64,000 nucleotides of DNA from Zonotrichia leucophrys gambelii (GCF_028769735.1 NC_088170.1:62659085-62723084); one strand, 5' to 3'. Numbered from the stretch's first letter, positions 12,501 through 27,549 are shown. The notes: generated by a model not told the origin, from the letters alone. Numbers and translations: made by a program.

Positions 12501-15500
12501 GTTCTAGAACAATATGCTAGAGTAAAAATTGAAAAGGATAAGAGATATTTAAGCTGAATTAGTGTGATATTTTACCTGTTTCATATGAATCAAACACACA
12601 CTGATATACCACAAGAGGACCACATTCATGAACAGCATCATTGTGTTCACCTTTGCAACATGCCAACTGCAGTCAACCAATTCTTAAATATATCTATATC
12701 TATACAAAGGATCAAAAACATTCATGCTTATTTTTTAATGACTGCTTACCTCTTTTTAGGGAACTATATTTATTAATAATTTATTACCAATTAAAAGGAG
12801 GTTGTTATTAACCAAATTGCTGCAAGGTATTTTAGAAGTCAAGGAGTTTAAATTTGCTGTAGTGATGGCAACACCAAAGCTGTTGTTCTAGTAAAACTGT
12901 CACACTCTGCATTGTGAAAGGTTAATTAGTTTTGCTATTAGTTTTAATTGACTGCTGTTGTAAATCACAGGATGTGTCATCTGCACTGTTGTTGTCAATT
13001 CCAGAGATTGATAAGTATGGATTGTGCTCCCATTCCTTTCTAATCAAATGCCTGCTGTCAAACAGAATTACCCAAGACAGAAGTAGCTGCCTCCCATCAT
13101 TCTGTGTTATCAAGGCCAATTCAGCAATGCATTAAATGAGCAAGTAAATCTTGCTGCAGAATGGCAGGAATTTTATTCATTTCAATTGTCCAAATGTAAA
13201 GTTCTGAGGTAATTTGCACTTTTATCTTAAAAGAAGTTGAATGGCTTCCTGATGTTGACTACGTATTTTCACATAGATGGATAATGTATGAGTAGGTTAA
13301 ACTTGGAAATTTAAATATGAGATGCCTAAATGCTGCTGCTTGATAAACATCATACTTGAGTAATTTCCTGAGTGGATGCCAGATGGCCAGAAAACAGAAT
13401 CAGGAAAATACATAAACTGACATTTTGTTTCATAATTGTGTATAAATTGGTATGGGCTCTCCTGTTCCAGAAGAGTGATACAGCAGGGAAATTAAATGAA
13501 ATACAAGGGAAAAAAATTTAGCAAATATTTCCCAGCATTCATCTTTTCAAATGAGGTTTATAGATGAAATTATTGTTTACAAAATAGATAGGAAATGCTC
13601 TTCTGGTGCTTCAGGAATCAGACACTTTAGGGTGAAAGATTTTAAATCAGAGGAAGATCTTTCTAAACAGCTCTCAGTGATATTGGCCTACTGAAGAGAT
13701 GCATAATCTCCTTAGGTCTTTATCTGTTTTGATACACTGAGGAATTAAATTAATGTACATCTGAGGCCTCTCTACAGTGTTTATTGATAGAATAAAGGAA
13801 TTTTTTGGATGTACTTAACTACTGTTTGTCTCATAGGTATTTAATGACTTGTACTTGGATAGTTATCTCTAACATGGTGTAATGAAAAATAATATATTCC
13901 AGAATAAAACAAATAAAATACTCCTATGTAGCTGTATTTCTTAAATTAAAAAAAACTTGTATTCAGCTATATGTTTGCAATAGTTAGAGAGTTAGAACAT
14001 ATAGTAGCATGTCATAAAATCTGAGTGATCTGAGATTCCAATCCATGTCTCGAAAACTTGAAATAAAATTGGACAAAATAAGAGCTTTAAAATACAGGAC
14101 ATGATTAAAGACATCAAAAAAGGGATGGGTTCAGTCACAAGACCAATGTTTCTTAGTAGCTTTCTGATCTCAGATTTCATCTCCCTGAAATAGAGTTAAT
14201 AACATCTCTTAGAGTTGTTTGGGTTCAGTAACTGAGACTGGGTTTTCTGTGAGGAGAGGGACTTTGATCATGTAAACACAGACAGGACTTTGGAGTGTGA
14301 TCCCAGGGGAAAACACAAAGTCTTGGGAAGGCTGATGAGGACCTTGTCACTTGTCAAGAATGTCTCCACAGTAACCCATGAATCTCGTACATGATGTACA
14401 TAGACATCATTTTCTGTCTAACACACTGATATTTTACCAAGAAACATGTTTCTGCTGGATTCCTTTAACGCTATTTTAAGAATCACATGTTCGTCCTCCA
14501 ACAGACAGCTGTGCTTCAGAAAAACAAGATAACATGATCTTATTGCAATAAATAATTCAGTATTACTGCAAGTAATAGGATATATAGATTAATTTATAGT
14601 ATATACATTTCAGTATTAGAGCTAAACAACTCCAGCTGAAAGTAAAGCAAAAATATTCAGTATAATTTCAAACATACATATATCAAGAAGTTAAAATGTC
14701 AGCCAAAATCTTCCATTCTTTTTTAAAGCAAATCTTTCTCTCTCTTTCTCTTTTGTTTTTATCATCACACAAGTTACTTGCAGTACCAGCTGTTTGCATT
14801 CATGCCTTTCATCCTCTCGCTGGGGCATGAGCTACTGGCAAAGCTGCTTCAAAATAATGATTAATAACCTTTATAAACAGCACTTCTCAATTTTTACAGG
14901 CTCCAAAATTTTTTTTGTCTTTATGATTTTTTTTAAATTTCTTTCTTTTCGTCTTTTACATTTTGCCCACATATTTCTTTCCCTATGAAAATTTCGACAG
15001 TTTTCTTTTGTAGCCTGGTTTTATATTCTTTTTTTTTTTTTTCCTGCAGTGAGAAAAGTCAGACATCTAACACAGTTTTAACAACCACTTCCTTCTGTCT
15101 CCGAGTTCTTTAAATACATGATGGGATCACTACCATGAGTTTTTCTCAATAAATATGAGGTTGAATATATTCTTAAATTTGTTGCTCCTCTCACAGCTGG
15201 ATACTTAGTTTGCTCTTCACAGTGCAATCAACAGCTCATGGGACAAACTAAAGCTCAGAGAAAGGCTGTAGATAAATGCAACTTTGTGCTCTGAGGAGGA
15301 ACTCCAGCTGCTAAGGGTCCCTAATTTGTGTTCAGTCTTCTCTAATCTGCCTGTGGAAAGGTTATATGCTGTTACAAAAGAAGGGCTGGGTGTTATTATG
15401 ATTTATTCTGTCTCTTACCTGGCACAGGCAGGGACACTGTGTGCAGGCAGCCACTCTCCTCTGAGATGGCAAACTCAGTTAAACATCTCCTCTGGGAGCA

Positions 15501-15597
15501 GGGATGCTCTGTGGTGGGAGCAGATAGGAACCCAAGGAGCTCCTCTCTTTTCTCCTTCCCCTTCCTTACCTTGCATTGTGCACTGCTGAGGACAGGC

Positions 15598-15740
15598 TGT
15601 ATATTATGTATATTATACATTATGCATATATTATATTATATTATATTATATTATATTATATTATATTATATTATATTAATCTTTTACATAATGTATATTA
15701 TAATTTAATATATATTATTTATAATATATACTATATTATC
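15598..15740. repeat. AT-only microsatellite, TTATA pentamer core
   Basis: A nearly uninterrupted TTATA pentanucleotide array occupies about 15626-15678. It is flanked by looser ATTATA/TATATT sequence on both sides, so that roughly 140 bp is almost pure A/T. It is likely length-polymorphic and able to unwind or form cruciforms. Confidence 0.9.
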
Positions 15741-16212
15741 TCACTATGAGATGAGCAAAGAAGATCTTCCATTAGTATTTCCCAGTGCTCTCAGATGTGA
15801 TGCACATGCAATTGTGTGATGGGGGACAGGAGCAGAACTCAGCAACTTTGTTTGCAGCAAACACAATTTACAATTTTGTGGGCACTGAGGGTGGCTGAAT
15901 TTGTGGCTCAGGCATATGAGCAAGCTGACAGCTTTACATTGTGACTCTCAGACCTAGCAGGCTCACTGCTGAAAGAAATATAAATATACTTCTGCAGAAA
16001 TTTAGCCTGCATGCCCCAAATCCTTATTTTAAGTAAAAAAAACCAAAACAATAACAAATGTTGTATGAAATATATTTTGAAAACAGAAAAAGTATTTTGC
16101 CTGTTGAGATGTGGAATAGTTCCCAGAAAAAAAAAATTTAAGCTCTGTTCCATTTAATGGTCATTCTATGTGTGCCCCTATTTCGTAGGTTTTATTCATC
16201 ATTTTGAAAGAT

Positions 16213-16250
16213 AAAAGCAAAACAAAACAAAACAAAAATAAATGAATGAA
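16213..16250. repeat. Short AAAAC / AATG simple repeat
   Basis: Four AAAAC-type units are followed by two AATG-type units. It is a small A-rich microsatellite inside the large intron. Confidence 0.6.
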
Positions 16251-16729
16251 ACCAAAACTCACTTGCGACTATACATGGATACCATATGTAAAAATTCTAG
16301 ATCTGAAGTAATGTGATGTGTAGGAAAATAACACTGATACTTCGCAAAATGCTCAAATATGAAAAATAAAGATGTACCAATCTACTTTCAACCAATTTTA
16401 TTTCTGTTGTGTGACTTTCTAAAATGTTGTAGGAAAAGTGAGGTGGTGGGAAGAAAACAATGAAGGAATAATGTTAGAGGAGGTGAATCTGATGAAAGAG
16501 TTTCACTAGTATCAGAAGCTGCCCAAGATAGTACCCTAAATGACAGTATAGAGAATCAGAAGCTTCTCCACTAAGATTTTTTTCCAATAATCTAGCCAGA
16601 CTTGTTCCTGTACCATAGAGATATTTGGAATAAATAGAGGGAAAATAATGAAACCTGTAAATATCAAATTTAGGTGATCAGAGATTACTCCACAGGTTGA
16701 TTTCAGCAATGAAGATGAACACAGGATAC

Positions 16730-16753
16730 CTGTGTGCATTTGACTGGTAGTAG
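16730..16753 (-). other. Candidate frame-preserving 24-nt PCLO microexon
   Basis: On the PCLO strand a pyrimidine tract, TTTTCTTTCTTTCTCTAG, is followed by 24 nt and then CAG|GTATCC. The donor resembles that of the exon at 9267. Inserted between the exons at 43947 and 9267, the 24 nt keeps the frame, has no stop, and would add eight residues (ATTSQMHT, using the split codons) to the linker before C2B. Neuronal genes often contain microexons of this size. No homologue is known to me here and the match may be chance. Confidence 0.22.
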
Positions 16754-17195
16754 CTAGAGAAAGAAAGAAAATTGAGTGAGGGAAGTCAAGATATTTACAC
16801 AACTCATAGTATAGATTATCTCTCATTTATATGTTCCACTTCTGTGGAAAGGAATTTTTGTGTTCTAAACTGATAATTCTATCTACACTTACCTCAAATA
16901 TCAGATTTCCCCAAAATTTATCTCTGATTTATAATTAAAAACTACTGACAGGGTTAATCATAAGGAAATGTTTATGTCTAAGGATAACTCCCTGAATTTT
17001 GTAGGCAGTAGGGATAATACCTTTATAAGCTTTTATTTTTTGGATGGATAAATGCCTTTGGAGGTAATGCCTGAATTTTTAAAAGTGTTAGTGGAGAGGC
17101 AAATTAATGGCTTTCATTTAGAAAACAGATTTTTAGCCAAAGAAACTGGGCTAAAAGTATCAAAATTAAAATATACAGCTCCATAATTTTCCATA

Positions 17196-17228
17196 ACTTG
17201 AGAGAAAGCTAAAACTTGAGAGAAAGCT
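17196..17228. repeat. Two-copy 18-bp tandem duplication
   Basis: The 15-mer ACTTGAGAGAAAGCT occurs at 17196-17210 and again at 17214-17228, an 18-bp period. It looks like a small local slippage duplication. Confidence 0.85.
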
Positions 17229-18857
17229 GAAATGATGGTTGAAATTATTCTTGTGGTTTTAATTGAACTTCAAAGATAGGTGCAGCCTGGATATGAAAGG
17301 GGAAACTATGCAATCTCACAAGAAAAAATTCTCTTCAGCCACCTTTGTTCCCTTTCATCCTCACCATAAATCACTGCCCAAGACTAAATATCTATTCATA
17401 GTCTTCACAATTTTAGCATCTTACATAATGAGACATATCAGAGGCTGCAGATTCAGTTGCATAAAAGATGGCTTGCCACAGCACATCTGAAATTTTGATG
17501 ATGAAAAGCACACTTTGCCCTGGCTTTTTGTATAAAAAAAACTTCATACAGGGAGAAGAAGAAAACTAATGCTGTACATACAGAGCAACCTAAACCTTGA
17601 CTATTCAAGCTTATTCTACTGCAGCTTTACTAAGGAGAAAATGTGTTTATAAAGGGAGAAAAAAATTGCAAACTGCCTGCAAAAGTCTGAATGCGACATA
17701 ACAACAGTTCAGTTAAGTATTTGCACAATGCTACAATAATCTCTGTGTAACACAGCATAAATATTTTATTAAAGTAGGATGACTGAGTCTGCACTTTTTT
17801 CCCATGTCAGTATGAAAACACAAAATGGGTCTCACCTATACAAAAACAGGGAGGATTTTGCTAGATTTGCTTAGGTTCTCAATAAAAAATGATAGATTTT
17901 AAGCTACTTTCCCTCTCTCATGATAAAGACATTTTTTATCTTTTCTTAGTTTTGATATGCAAGATTTTGAGAGTTCAACAACAAATGACAAAATCCCTTC
18001 TGAGACAGCCTTCACTTTCTGTGTCAAAATAATGAAAAATTTTACACCTGCTCATTCTGAATATACATATGAAGTTGAATATCACAACAGATTTATTTAT
18101 TCATTGTGTCAGCTTGATTTTGAGAAATTAGACATTCTGGCTTGAAATGCTAGAAATTCTAGGAAATGGATTAAAGTCCATTTGTCTTATGTTAAAATAC
18201 AATGGAAGTACAATAGAAATAATATGAGCACTTCAAGGGGAGAAAAATGAGTCACGTGGATGGTAGCAAGAGATAATTGGAAATGTCCTTAAAGATATAA
18301 TGAAGAGGATAAAATAAATACAAATACAATTCAGAAGTCTTATGTAGCATAATATCAGGAGAGGAAAGACTAGATTACCAAGTGGATTTTGCATTTATTG
18401 TATTCACTTTTGGGAATCCAAAGAGAGACAAGTAAATTGAACAGAATATTTTGTACTTGGGATGTAAACAAATATTCACCAACCTAATGTTAAAATACAC
18501 GGAGTGCTTAGAAGATGTTGTAAGAACAATGTATTTCCTAAATAAAACCAGCTAAAACTGAAAACAACTAAAAGAAAATGTTTGCAGGTTGCATTTGCAA
18601 AAACTAGTTTTCTGTTAGGAAACCTGCTGACCACTCAGAAGTGGGAAGAATGACATGAAAACAAAGTTTATTTAGATCATGTCTGCTGAACTTGTGGGTC
18701 AGGCAGAAGCAAGAGCAGTCATGTTGCATTTGAATGTAAACCCAAGAATGTGTTGCATAATAGGAATACCTAGGAAATTCCCTATTTGCTTTGGCAGAGG
18801 GCTGTTTACGCAGTGATTTTTCACTCCTTGCAATGTTTTGGACCTATAGTCTAATGA

Positions 18858-18890
18858 AAACAACAAGAACAACAACAACAACAACAAAAA
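18858..18890. repeat. AAC trinucleotide microsatellite
   Basis: About ten AAC-type units with one AAG interruption. It is intronic. Confidence 0.85.
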
Positions 18891-21800
18891 CTTCAAAGGC
18901 TGATGGATAAAATTAGATGCATCTCTTAGGAGAATTGATTTCATTAGAAAAAATAAATAGAAAACTAGTTCAAAGGTAAAATTCTAACTTCAGGAGTAGA
19001 TGTTACCTAAACATCTAGTAATCTAATACAGGCTTAGTTTTACTGGACAGATTGAAGTTTTTAAAAGCCGTAATCAACCTAAAAAAAAAAAAACAAAACC
19101 CACTGTTTTCTGACTTAAAAGTGCAAACAATAGTATATTTTGATATTTTCTCTTTGTCCAAAGCTGTCCTATCACAAGGATGCATACAGAGTGAAAAGGT
19201 GTAAGAAGCACATATGATGTGGCTTCGTTTGGAGAGTGACTCATCGAACATTTACTGCACAGACAATAAGCACTGAGCCTGCACTGTTAGTGCAGTGGAA
19301 CAAGCTGTTTCATTTCACAGCTTGGCCAAGTCATTTATAGCCCACAAAAAAATTACTTAACACATGGTGGCATATGTAACTTAATAAGGCTTTCTTTGGG
19401 AAGGAGGTGGAAGATGGCATTTGTATACACAAATACATCCATACACATACCAAACCTAACACAATATGTTAGCACTCTTTTGTGCTATAAACCTAGTAGG
19501 CACACTATCATGATAGCTGGAGATGAAAATTTTTGGTAAGAACAAGCCTGTTCACTCCTCACATCATGATTTCCAGATTCCCCCTCAGATTTATACTGCA
19601 GCTCTGAGGCACTTTCAGTGAAATATGCTGAAAGTCTTGCTCATACCTCCCTGGAGCTACACACTGGAGAGCACAGCCGTGTGTGCTGCACAGCTTGGGC
19701 ACCAGAGCAAAAGCTTCTGCACTGACTGTTCATGTGGAAGACAGGTATGCTCTTATATTAATAGATTTCCTTTTGCATACTTACATTTCCTGGTGCAGTG
19801 GTAGCAGCTCACTGTTGAGATGCTCTTTGTTTTGCATTAAATAAAAATGATTACTGGAATTATTGTTGCTAATAGGACTACTAAGTGTAAGAGACGTTGC
19901 CTATTCTGTGTGACAGTAAGAGCTGTGATAATTCTAACAAAGCTTATTGTGACTAACATAGGAAAGAAAACCTAATCTGTCTTCCAGGACCATCAGAGCA
20001 TTTTGGGGCTGGCTGTAGAGAACCTAGGAAATTTTTGCATAAGAATGAATGCTTGTAGTCTCTACTGGGATTCTACTACCTGCACAATCTGCCCAACAGA
20101 GCAATGGAAGATGATCCTTTCCCTTAATCAGGATTAATATGGAATCAGCTCAGTCAAAACTAAATAAAAACACTTGTTAATCCAAATTTTGCTCAGGAGG
20201 GAAGAACAGAAATGGTCTGCAGAGCATTCCATAGTATTATTCAGAGTTCTATAGTCTGTGGAGGACTGATGCTTGAAAGCATCTTACAGTAATATGGGCA
20301 TAGTTCCTAAAGTTGCCAGTCTGGAGAAATATCAATTTACCTTTTGCCTCTTGCCTGGAGTTTTCTATTAAATGCCTTTTTTTTTTCTTTTGAGTTTTTA
20401 ACCTTGCACCAGAAATCTTTACAGACTAATGTACCTGCATTTTGTTGGAATGCATACTTTACATTTTCCCTCTCATTCAGCACTCAGCAATGCCATTATT
20501 CTTTATTTCATGCAATGCTGGTTCCCTCAAGCTGCTCTAACAGACATCCTAAAGTTGCTATTTCATTGCACTGTTGAACTGATGTGTATGGCTAAGCTCC
20601 ACAGAGATATGTTTGAATAAAAAATATTATATAAAAACCTAGAGCAGAAGGAAAAGTACAGGGACAGTACAGCACTTATGCAAATCCACTCAGATTTGTG
20701 ATGAAGACTGAAATGATGGAAAAAAAATGAGAAAGGGAAAATGTGTTTCTATTAAGAGTGTTCATGAATTGGAAAGAAACCTGTTAACAGTTAATTCCAG
20801 CTAACTGGAATTATATGTAGAGTAAAAAGCAATGGCAAAAGTCATCATTTTAAGTCCACATTCAAGGTGGAAAAATGATGCTACAGAAGAGGTCACAATA
20901 TTCTGTAGAGGTGAAAATGCCACACATGTTTCTGAGTTTCTGAACTTCCATGAGAAATGGGAGAGATAGTAGAAGTCCTGTCACAAATAAAGGTGACCTG
21001 GGAATCATGGATTTTAGTAAAATAAAAGGGCCTAATAATCAGTCATAGGAGAATATGATAGATTTGCAGCAGAGATGATTTATAGTGCAAGACTGAAAAT
21101 TTTCAATATTATCACCTAAAATATTTTTCAGGACTTTTTAGAGAAATAAAAAGTCAGAGGCTGATTGCTCTCAGATGCTGGGACCTTTCCCTGGCACCAC
21201 ACAGAAAAGAGGCAATCCCATCTTGGACTCTGAGGGTGTCCCAAATGAGGGGGTTTGAGGCTATGATTTCTTGGCCTTCACCTGGACTTGATATCAATTC
21301 CACCTGAAACTGGAAAACTTTACCGATGAAAGTTTTTTTAAAATGATGTGCACCAGAAAAGGTGAATAAGAAAACAAAGATAGGTTGGTGTTTATATCTG
21401 TCTGGCTTAGAAACTCTCTCCATTTTCTGAAGTCACTGAAGCATACACCATCTATCTGTAGATAAAAAGAAACTCAACTATTTTGTAACTAATTGAAAAT
21501 CCTTTTCTGCTCTGGGCAGTATGCATTCAGTGGAACTTAGATAAATAGCTGAATCTTTGCAATAATGAATACAAAGGAGTATCTCATAGTGAGCTAATGC
21601 TCTGATATCTCCTGTAGATTTACTTTCTGGCAACTGAAAAAGCTGTCTCTTGTTTTGAGAGTTAATACTTCATAGAATTTATGCACTGAGGCCAACTCTC
21701 ATGATTTTGTCAAGAATCTCTGAGATTTAATACTGCTCTTTTGAAGATGACTGTTGAAGTCTTGCTCATAATTTACATTTAAAAATTAAAGCTGTGCATA

Positions 21801-24800
21801 TGGGAATTAGAAGTAGGGTTTTACAAGACTTCACAAACAGAAAGTGCAGCATAGATTCTTTGCATGTTATTAAAAATATGTCTGGTGAGTTTTGAAATGT
21901 AAAATACCTGGGACATGGAAAAGAACCCAAGCTATTACTGTTATGTATTCATTATTAATTTGTAATAAAGTATAGCATTGCCTTTGTAATCATCATTCAT
22001 GAATATGATGCCAATACCTGACGAAATTGCACAGCCTTTCTTTACAATTCAGTGAATTTAGAACAGAGAATAAGGGGTGGTGGTGGGGGGGTTAAACTAA
22101 AGACAAAGATTTAGGAAACCAGAACATATATTTTCCTGGATTCTTAACTTATTCAGAAAGAATTTCATACTGTAAGAGAGAAGATTGAATAAAAATCTGA
22201 TATACAGATTTATTAAACCTCCAGTTTAGGTGTACATGAACTGAAGAAAGATACTTTCCTCCCAAGAGCCACCGCAAAAGGAGTCTTGATGAAGTAAAGA
22301 ATATTTAAAAACTCTACAGCATTGCTTTTTCAGATACCCTAAAGAGATACAATATGACTACTGGATATCTGCTTGGAATTGGCTCAAACCCAAGAAAATG
22401 CACTGTCCCTTTGGGTAATATTAATAAAGAATGATTTGCCAAGCTGGTGCCTGCCCATGGTTAGATACCACACCAGCTGAGACACTCAGCAAAACCAGAG
22501 ACAACCTTGCAAAGAACAGTAAAGCACCAGATCAACCTCCTCTTTCCTCATCACATAGAAAAACCAGTGTCAGATTGCAATTTCAGTGCTATTTGTGAGA
22601 AATCTTATGCCCAACAAATTTTTTCTGCATCTGTCACAAAAAACAGTCTGTGATGTATATTTTCTCACAGAATATAAGTCTCTTAATTCTAGGTCAGAAA
22701 AAAAATATTACCAGCTGTATAAAATCTCAGAAATAATTTTAACTGATTAAAGGACATGCAAAATATTAAATGATTGAGTAGTGTGGAAAAAAAATAAGAT
22801 TCAAAGACTGATTCAGTAGTTCTCATTAGCATTTGACAGTATTTAGTGATTTGAACAGATTTTTACTGAGTTCCCAACGAAAGTAAGAAATCACTGAGTA
22901 CATAAGCATAAAAATAAGGGCAGAAATATTTAAATATGCAAATATTGAGGTAGCAATATAGATTAGCTCAGGAACATTAATAAAATCACTAAAGATCAAT
23001 TCAGATTATGATCCACTATAGGAAGGAATTGTTTTGCTAAAATCTATGGGCCAATTTTCTCAAATTCAAAGTATGATATCTGGATTCAATCATGTAAAAT
23101 TGACCTGTGTTTCTTCCCTGAGAGCAGGATCAAGTTATCTACCTGATTTGGAAAATATGACATGTTCATACTCATATGAATTTAAATAGATTTATTGATT
23201 GGTGGTAGTGTTAATTATTTCTCTGTTGTGATTATCATTGTGAAATACAGGATTTCATGGCCAAAGAAGCTGAAGACCATCTTTTATCTTTGAAGTTATT
23301 TTATTTGTTTTGTCTTTGATGTCCAATTTTACCCTCTCCTTACCACATGCACCACAAGCTCCCTTGCATGAGGTTTCAAAAGCAAAACTTTGTGGATCCT
23401 TTGCTGAACCACAAGTCTCTGAGTGCAGTTGTACTCATGTTCCACTCAGTGTTGAAGTCACAAGGTCTCTCTGTTGGTAGCTCTTCCAAAGAGAGAGAAG
23501 CTTTATTTACCAGCCAAATCTACACATTTCACCATCTTCATGTCTGAAATTTGAGCATATGTATACATCGTAATTCAGATGAGCACCAATTTAACTTCTC
23601 TGGGCATTTTCATTCCTCATTCCCACCATAGTTTGGCTGCAGGAAAGAATGTAGAATTTTAAGTCCATGATTCTTATCAAGGACCATCATACTGATGTGG
23701 GAGACTGCAAACTAGCTACTGAAATGGCTCACAAGGCTCTAGTTATCCCATGCAAAGCACTCACCTTCCAATTTCAAAATAAAATCCATACAATACAATT
23801 CAGTAGCACAACATAAACAACCTCTACGTTAGAGCTTAGCCTGAGATGTCCATCATACTGTAAGCTAATAGTCACAATTTCCAGTAAAAAAATCAAAATT
23901 TCTGTCTCAGACCTTTTGTGATAAATACTTTCAACAGCTTCCACTACCTCTTCTTTGTAAAATTTTTGGGTTTATCCCTTAATAATAATAATGCTAGTGG
24001 TATTTACCAAACCCCTAACATTTAGAAAGGATAGTGAGACTACTATTATAGTAGATAGTGAGACCAGTATTATATGTTTAGAATCATTATTTTCACAGAA
24101 ATATAAGTAATTGTAAGCAGTACTTCCAATCAGAAAGGTGAGACAACTACAGTTAAAGAGAGTAAGGACAACTAAATGTACATTGGTAATCTTCATTACT
24201 TTTGTAAACTATCTCAGAGAAGCACATAGAGGCAACAAGATAACGAGCTTTCAAGCTTCATGCTGAATTTACTGCCTTTTTCCATGTGACATATAAGCTC
24301 CAGCAAAGGAGAATTTTTTTATATCAAGAATGCTTCAAGAAACATAAGGCAAGTCTGCTACCCCACTGAGTACTGTGCTTTCTGATTTTGAAAGCTGTTT
24401 GTTATGCTTTGAAAACAGGCACTAGTAAAGGCAGAATTAAATCCTCTGCTGTCAAATGACAAAACTGGTGCAATTTTTTTTGGCATTGACCAAAAAAATA
24501 AAATTACTGAGTTTTCCTAAGTCATTTACCATAAAACCATCATCCTTTCAGAAAAAGAATGTGCAAAATAAACAACCTGACTTGGATTTTTTTTTCTGTT
24601 ATTTAACAATTTTGGTTTTTTTAATAACCCCTTATTTACAAAGCCTGTGATCAGATATTCCAAGTCTTGTTGTCATTAGGGAAAGAAAAGAATACATTAA
24701 TTGTAGGCAGTTGCAGCAGGGAACATCAAGCAATTACCCGGGAGGAATTCAACCAGCTCAGTGGTTATGAAAAACACTGTGGAGTTTTTAATAAACAGTT

Positions 24801-27549
24801 GAAGCAGATTGCTGCTTTAAACTCTTTCTGATGAGATGTTCCCCTAAAGAAAATTACACCATCCTCAGCACCAGTCTAGCTGAAAAGATTGTTACCTGTA
24901 ACTAATCACCAAGGCTTAAAAAAGCCGTAAACAGGCACTGGTGGTGAAAGAGCTCTCTCCAAATTCCTGCTCATTGCTTCCCACACAGCGTCCCTGACTT
25001 TATCTCCTGTAGCCATAATGTTTGTGCAGCTGCCTAATGAGCTCGTTGGCAGAAAGGATCCTGCCCCCTGTAACCTCACCCTTCCCTGCCCCACCCCAGT
25101 GCCTGGATTTTGGGTTAGTCACCCAGCCTGAATCAGCGCACGCCTTATGTCACCATGAAGGGAGAGATGAGGTTCAGGGAAAGGAAAAATGGCATTTCAC
25201 AGACATAATGCTGGTTTAAAGCATGGTTTATGAAGCTATTGTAAACTGATAAAATGATTCACAGAGCAAAGGACTGCTGGAGCACTCCAGTCCAACCTCA
25301 CACTCACAGGGTTAACTTCCACATTAGATGAGGCTTCTGTAGAGTTTTGTAGAGAAAAACTATTTTATGTGCTTTTGTTGGGTTTGTTGGTTTAGCTTGC
25401 TTTTTATTTCCCCTTTATTCAGTTAGAATTTCCTTTTCCTCAGCTTGTGAATGTTATCTATTTCTCATTTCTGACTGCTGAGCTCTGAGAAGAGTCTGGC
25501 TTCATCTTCTTCATACTAACCAGCACCCAGTGGAAGGGAAGAATCCTTTCCTATGACCAGCTCCCTGCATAGTTAATTTTACAGCCAAGTTTGCAAGTAA
25601 TAATTATCACAAAGACATTTTCTAAATTAATAGTGTTTCAAGAAAAATTGTTGCTTTCATTTTACAAGTGACCTTCTTGGAAAAAAATCTGATTTGAAGA
25701 GTATTTTAATCTCTGTTTGGAGCAGAACAGAGTGGGCACTGCACATTTTGCTATGAAACCATGAAAAAATCTATTGCTTTGTGGGAAAAAGACATTGCCT
25801 CCAATGCCAGGACTTTCAGCATTTTAAAAATTGCTTTGGGCACCAATAGCATATTTTCAGTTTTGCTCATTTTAAAGAAGTCTAAAGAATATTGAATCTG
25901 TTTTGTGGTCCTTGCATTATTTCCCAACTGTTTGAAAACAAAAATCTCTTTTTATAGCCCATCTATTTTACTGTCAACAATAAAGCAAATCTGCCTCAGG
26001 AAAAGAGCTTTAAATATAGCTGTGGTGCTATCAACAAGTTAGCACTTCTACATGAAAGCAAGTCCAGTTCATTCCAGAGTTTTGCTGCAGGAGATAGAAA
26101 TCAGCAGTGCCATAGCATGAATGCAAGCTGAGTTCTTCATTGCTCATTTTTGCTGGAGGGAGCTGGAGAGCTCAGATGCATTGGAACAACTTTCTGTCTG
26201 ATAATGTACGGCTGGGTGTGCTCCATATAAGTTAAAGGTTGGTGGTGAATCCCAAAGTTTTTCAACGCTGGGAATGAGTGTTCATGAAGTGTGCTGGACT
26301 CAGCTGAATGTGGAGTTTATCTAAAGAAAGCTTAGTTCTAAGAAGTGAGCAGATTGGCTTCTCTCTTTGGCCCAACTGTTAGCCAAAAATCAAAAGAAGG
26401 AATGTAACAGCCTGGGAACACCTCAGAGCTTAAGGACACTTCAGTTCCTTGTTACTCTTAACTAGAAAAGTCTAAAGAAAGAAATTTATCCTTTTCCTCA
26501 CTCTTGTTTTGACAGACATATGCCAGATTTCCTCATGGGCTACCCACTGCCCAAAATTTCAGTCTGTGCTTCCAAACAGGCCCATGGTGTGCAACATTAA
26601 AATTATTGTATGACCTCTGACAAGTCCCCACATCACGTTTGTTCCCTATTTTCCAGTTTCATCTTTGTTGCTCTAGGAGTTCCCAGCGTTTATTAACTTC
26701 CACCTTTCCAGCTGGTGAAGGATCCTTTTCTTCCTTCCATTAACCAAGAGTGAGTTAAAAGTCTAAATACTAAATACAGTGGGTTTTGAGCCCTGAAGAA
26801 ATCACTGGAGCATTTGAAAGTAAACTTTCCTGAACTGTTGATATAATTTCCATGCCTCTCCTAAGGCCTAATTCTAAAATTATATGATGTATATACAGTT
26901 CAAATCTGAGATAGATTGAACTGTCAGTGATGATAAATGCTAGTGACACTGTCTAAAAAAAAGAGGAAGTTACTTATTCTATGTGTTGTGTTTTAATATA
27001 ATCTACTTGTGTTTTCTGTTGTGATTTTTCCCTCGAGATTGTAACAGATTTTAGCTCTGTCTGCTGTGATTCTTGGTGAACTGCACTGAAGTGAGCAGGG
27101 ACAGACCCACTATCTCCACAGAGGTACAGGACTCAGAGAAGAGCTCATCTGATCTCTTTAGGCACCCAGAGCTTCCTGCCAGACTTGTCACAGGTCAACA
27201 AGGGAACCTGCTGTCTGCTAATGTCTTTTGTGGGTGAAATTCTTTCAGCAAATACAACCAACTCCTCTGAGAGACAAAAAAATCTAGGAGGCATTCAGTA
27301 ACTGTAGATCTACAGAACTCAAGATTCAGTGAACCAGGAATATTCCTACTTCTTTCCAAATGAGTGTTGTGTTAAAAAGAATTCTACAGGATATCATCTC
27401 TACAGTGGTTTTTTTGCTATTTCCAGGGAGATTTGGAAGGTGGAAAGAGGCGAGAACTAATATGGTGTTTTCCTCAAGAGGAACCAAAAGAGAAGCTTTT
27501 TCTAAATTGATCACTAATCCTGGCAAAATTCCTTTTGCCTTGTTAAAAA

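Noticed and set aside
25270..25320. Short piece resembling CR1 (CTCCAGTCCAACCTCACA)
   Set aside because: Only some 20-30 bases look like a CR1 3' region, with no adjoining match, so it is too little to call.
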